From Arion vulgaris (taxonomy: Eukaryota; Mollusca; Gastropoda; Stylommatophora; Arionidae): 64,000 nucleotides of DNA. The position numbers and the translations under genes are program-made. How positions within the stretch are numbered: the stretch's first letter is position 1; the number at the start of each line of letters is the position of its first letter. Positions 62,090-64,000 of this stretch are shown in pieces. The stretch covers positions 73,846,366 through 73,910,365 of the forward strand of contig CM036758.1 of NCBI GenBank assembly GCA_020796225.1, read 5' to 3'. Under the pieces are notes generated by a model that saw only the letters and a list, made by a program, of their open reading frames with translations, was not told where the DNA came from and made no database searches.

Positions 62090-62610
62090 CTCTATATATT
62101 TGTTATGTCTTCATTTATAGATATGAACTGTATGTCTTCATTTATAGATATGTACTCAATGTCTTCATTTATAGATATGAACTGTATGTTTTCACTGACA
62201 GATCTTAATTTCTCGATTTTTATTTTATGCTTTCATCTGAATATCATAATTGCACGTCTTCATCTAAAGATCATAATTACACGTCTTCATCGGAAGATCA
62301 TAACTGCATGTCTTCATCTGAAGATCATAATTGCACGTCTTCATCTGAAGACCATAATTGCACGTCTTCATCTGAAGATCATAATTGCACGTCTTCATCG
62401 GAAGATCATAACTGCACGTCTTCATCTGAAGATCATAACTGCACGTCTTCATCTGAAGATCATAATTGCACGTCTTCATCGGAAGATCATAATTGCACGT
62501 CTTCATCTGAAGATCATAATTGCACGTCTTCATCTGAAGATCATAACTGCACGTCTTCATATAAAGATCATAATTGCACGTCTTCATCTGAAGATCATAA
62601 CATGTCTTCA
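62090..62610. repeat. 27-bp minisatellite, two subtypes, about 18 copies
   Basis: Four early copies read 'atgtcttcatttatagatatg' + 'aactgt'-like; from 62235 about 14 copies read 'gtcttcatctgaagatcata' + 'attgcac'. Each second-type unit contains the palindromic 'cttcatctgaag'. Being 27 bp, it gives open frames such as repeated EDHNCTSSS. Confidence 0.94.
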
Positions 62611-62617
62611 TATATCA

Positions 62618-62845
62618 ACCCTTACTCCCGTGTGTTGCCACGGCTCTCAATGGGAGCAAAAAATAGTAACACTTTGACCTACAAGGCGACGGAGGTAGAA
62701 GTCTATGGAAGCTGCCCTAGTAAATAAAAAAACATCGCAGACATCGGATGTGCTGGCCTATTCGCTCTTAGACTCAGATCACATACAAATCACAAAGAAT
62801 AGTTAACAAGTGATCGATATGGAGCGCTGGAAGAATAAAAAGACT
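62618..62845 (+). mobile_element. A-family retroposon with internal deletions
   Basis: 'actcccgtgtgttgccacgg' to 'gatcgatatggagcgctgga'. The segments around 'gcatgtcgtaag' and 'cttgtaggcgcataac' are deleted. It adjoins the 27-bp array. Confidence 0.86.
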
Positions 62846-63624
62846 TTATCTTACAGATTGTCCTTACATGTGTATTACGTGCATTATGTGTACACATTAA
62901 CCCATTGACTCCATAATTTTTTTTACATTTGAACGCAGATATTACAATGTATACTGATTAACTATTTATTGTATACAAGCTTTGAGTCTTCGTGAAAAAC
63001 AACGAGAGCCAGTACATCGGTACGGAGGAGCGACTGGGTTAATTTATATCTCGTGTGTTTAAATGTAAGCTTTTCCAGGCAAAGATTCTTGCATGAGTAA
63101 GAGACTGTAAAAAACCGTAGGCGGAACTGCCGTCTACATCCCGGCTTGTGCGTGTGATAATATCCAGATCGTTGTAACAATTACGTCCCTTGGTACGTGA
63201 ATGTTCGTGCCAGGACGCTGGAAATGGCAGGAATAATGATTTAACATTGAGGTCAAAAAACCGAACTACAATGTTCTATTAGTTTGTCTGGAAGTAAAAC
63301 TGCGAGTTAAATATTTTGATCAATTTCTTTCAACGAGATAAGAAAATCCCTCTCATTATTCGACATTCGATTGCTCAACAGAACATACCAGACTGGGACA
63401 TATTCTAAATGTAGTAAGTTTTTCTTTTCGTGAAAAATATGTCAAGAATGATCACGTTTTAATACTAGATTGTATCATAGTATTGAAGTTGACAAAATAA
63501 TATGGTGGTTTTGTGTGTGTTAATTCTAATGTTATATAATATGTACAGTGTTAACAATATGTATAATAATTATAGAAAATGGGAAAAACTATCTGATCTT
63601 TCTTTCTTTCTTTCTCGAATCCTG
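62846..63624. other. no recognisable feature
   Basis: The longest featureless stretch in the window. Short open frames have no support. Confidence 0.6.
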
Positions 63625-64000
63625 TATGCCTCACAGCGTCAGGTCAGGAAGAGATTTCTAAAACGGGCCCTAGTATGCGCTTCGTAGATAGTCTCTTTCG
63701 TCGCCTCTGTTATCTCTGAGGTCCATCTTTTGCATGGCCTGCCTTTTGCTTTGTACCCATTGTATCGGAGCAGCATTGCTCTTTGGGGTGCACTCTGATG
63801 GTAATCTGCTTACGTGACCGAACCATTTAATTTGTTGTTTCTTGATGAAGTCTAGTACTGATGTTGTACCCACTTTTTTCCTGATGTCTTCATTTCTCAA
63901 CCGGTCTCTTCTTGTTACACCAGCATTCTGCGTAGACACTTCATCTCAACACGTAGATTGTGTTGAACATTGCTCTTTTTGTGTTCATGGTGACGTAACT
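63625..64000 (-). pseudogene. LINE S, C-terminal fragment, cut by window end
   Basis: The minus strand reads TQNAGVTRRDRLRNEDIRKK, VGTTSVLDFIKKQQIKWFGH, VSRLP, then a region where DNA identity to 46345-46700 continues but the frame shifts, ending in the 3' tail 'ctgacgctgtgaggcatac'. KWFGHVSRLP is the landmark. The upstream part lies beyond the window. Confidence 0.82.

Noticed and set aside
62227..62727. Secreted-looking frame with EDHNCTSSS repeats
   Set aside because: 27-bp tandem repeat in a non-genic setting; no signal peptide or conserved flank.

Overview
The window is repeat-dominated DNA from a eukaryote, almost certainly an invertebrate animal. I find no host gene. The evidence is the mix of non-LTR retrotransposon remnants, a Penelope-like element with a GIY-YIG domain, several tRNA-derived SINE families, hAT-type MITEs with exact 8-bp target duplications, and many minisatellites, in AT-rich sequence with no operon-like packing. 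The retroelement mix recalls molluscs or other lophotrochozoans, but I cannot place the species from the sequence. Family letters used below (A, B, C and so on) are local labels for this window.

Main families. A and B are related retroposons of about 250 bp with (GAA)n tails; A is flanked by 10-12 bp target duplications. D, E, F, G, H, Q and Z are SINE-like families with tRNA-like heads. C, J and N are short hAT-type elements with 8-bp duplications. I is a longer non-coding retroposed element. O, P, M, S, T, U, V, W, X, Y, L and R are mostly C-terminal pieces of LINE reverse-transcriptase or RNase H proteins. PLE marks Penelope-like elements.

Layout. 0-5 kb: an F SINE, a 17-bp minisatellite, then a three-layer nest in which LINE O is split by SINE Q, which is split by a 2.3-kb DNA transposon carrying a D-D-E-like transposase gene. 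5-25 kb: mixed LINE ends, SINEs and MITEs, including K inside J, M inside N, H inside a minisatellite, E inside S and I inside H. 26-27.4 kb: a 20-copy array that is an amplified piece of LINE P. 28-36 kb: minisatellites, an inverted pair of A copies, a PLE 3' end and an 80-bp higher-order repeat. 36.3-38.3 kb: the most complete LINE reverse transcriptase, broken by frameshifts. 39-46 kb: D SINEs, C MITEs, the amplified K element and element I. 46.7-47.9 kb: a 5'-truncated PLE with a GIY-YIG reading frame and a 14-bp target duplication. 50-52.5 kb: a satellite split by MITE N, then about 84 copies of a 17-bp repeat. 53-64 kb: more SINEs, MITEs, LINE ends and minisatellites.

The window does not encode a pathway. 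Only two reading frames look protein-like and close to intact: the transposase at 1942-3222 and the PLE C-terminal frame at 47064-47921. Other long open frames lie in tandem arrays that lack stop codons or are multiples of three long. The value of the region is its insertion record: duplications let the order of insertion be read at a dozen or more places, and several minisatellites can be traced to a single-copy progenitor inside a transposon.
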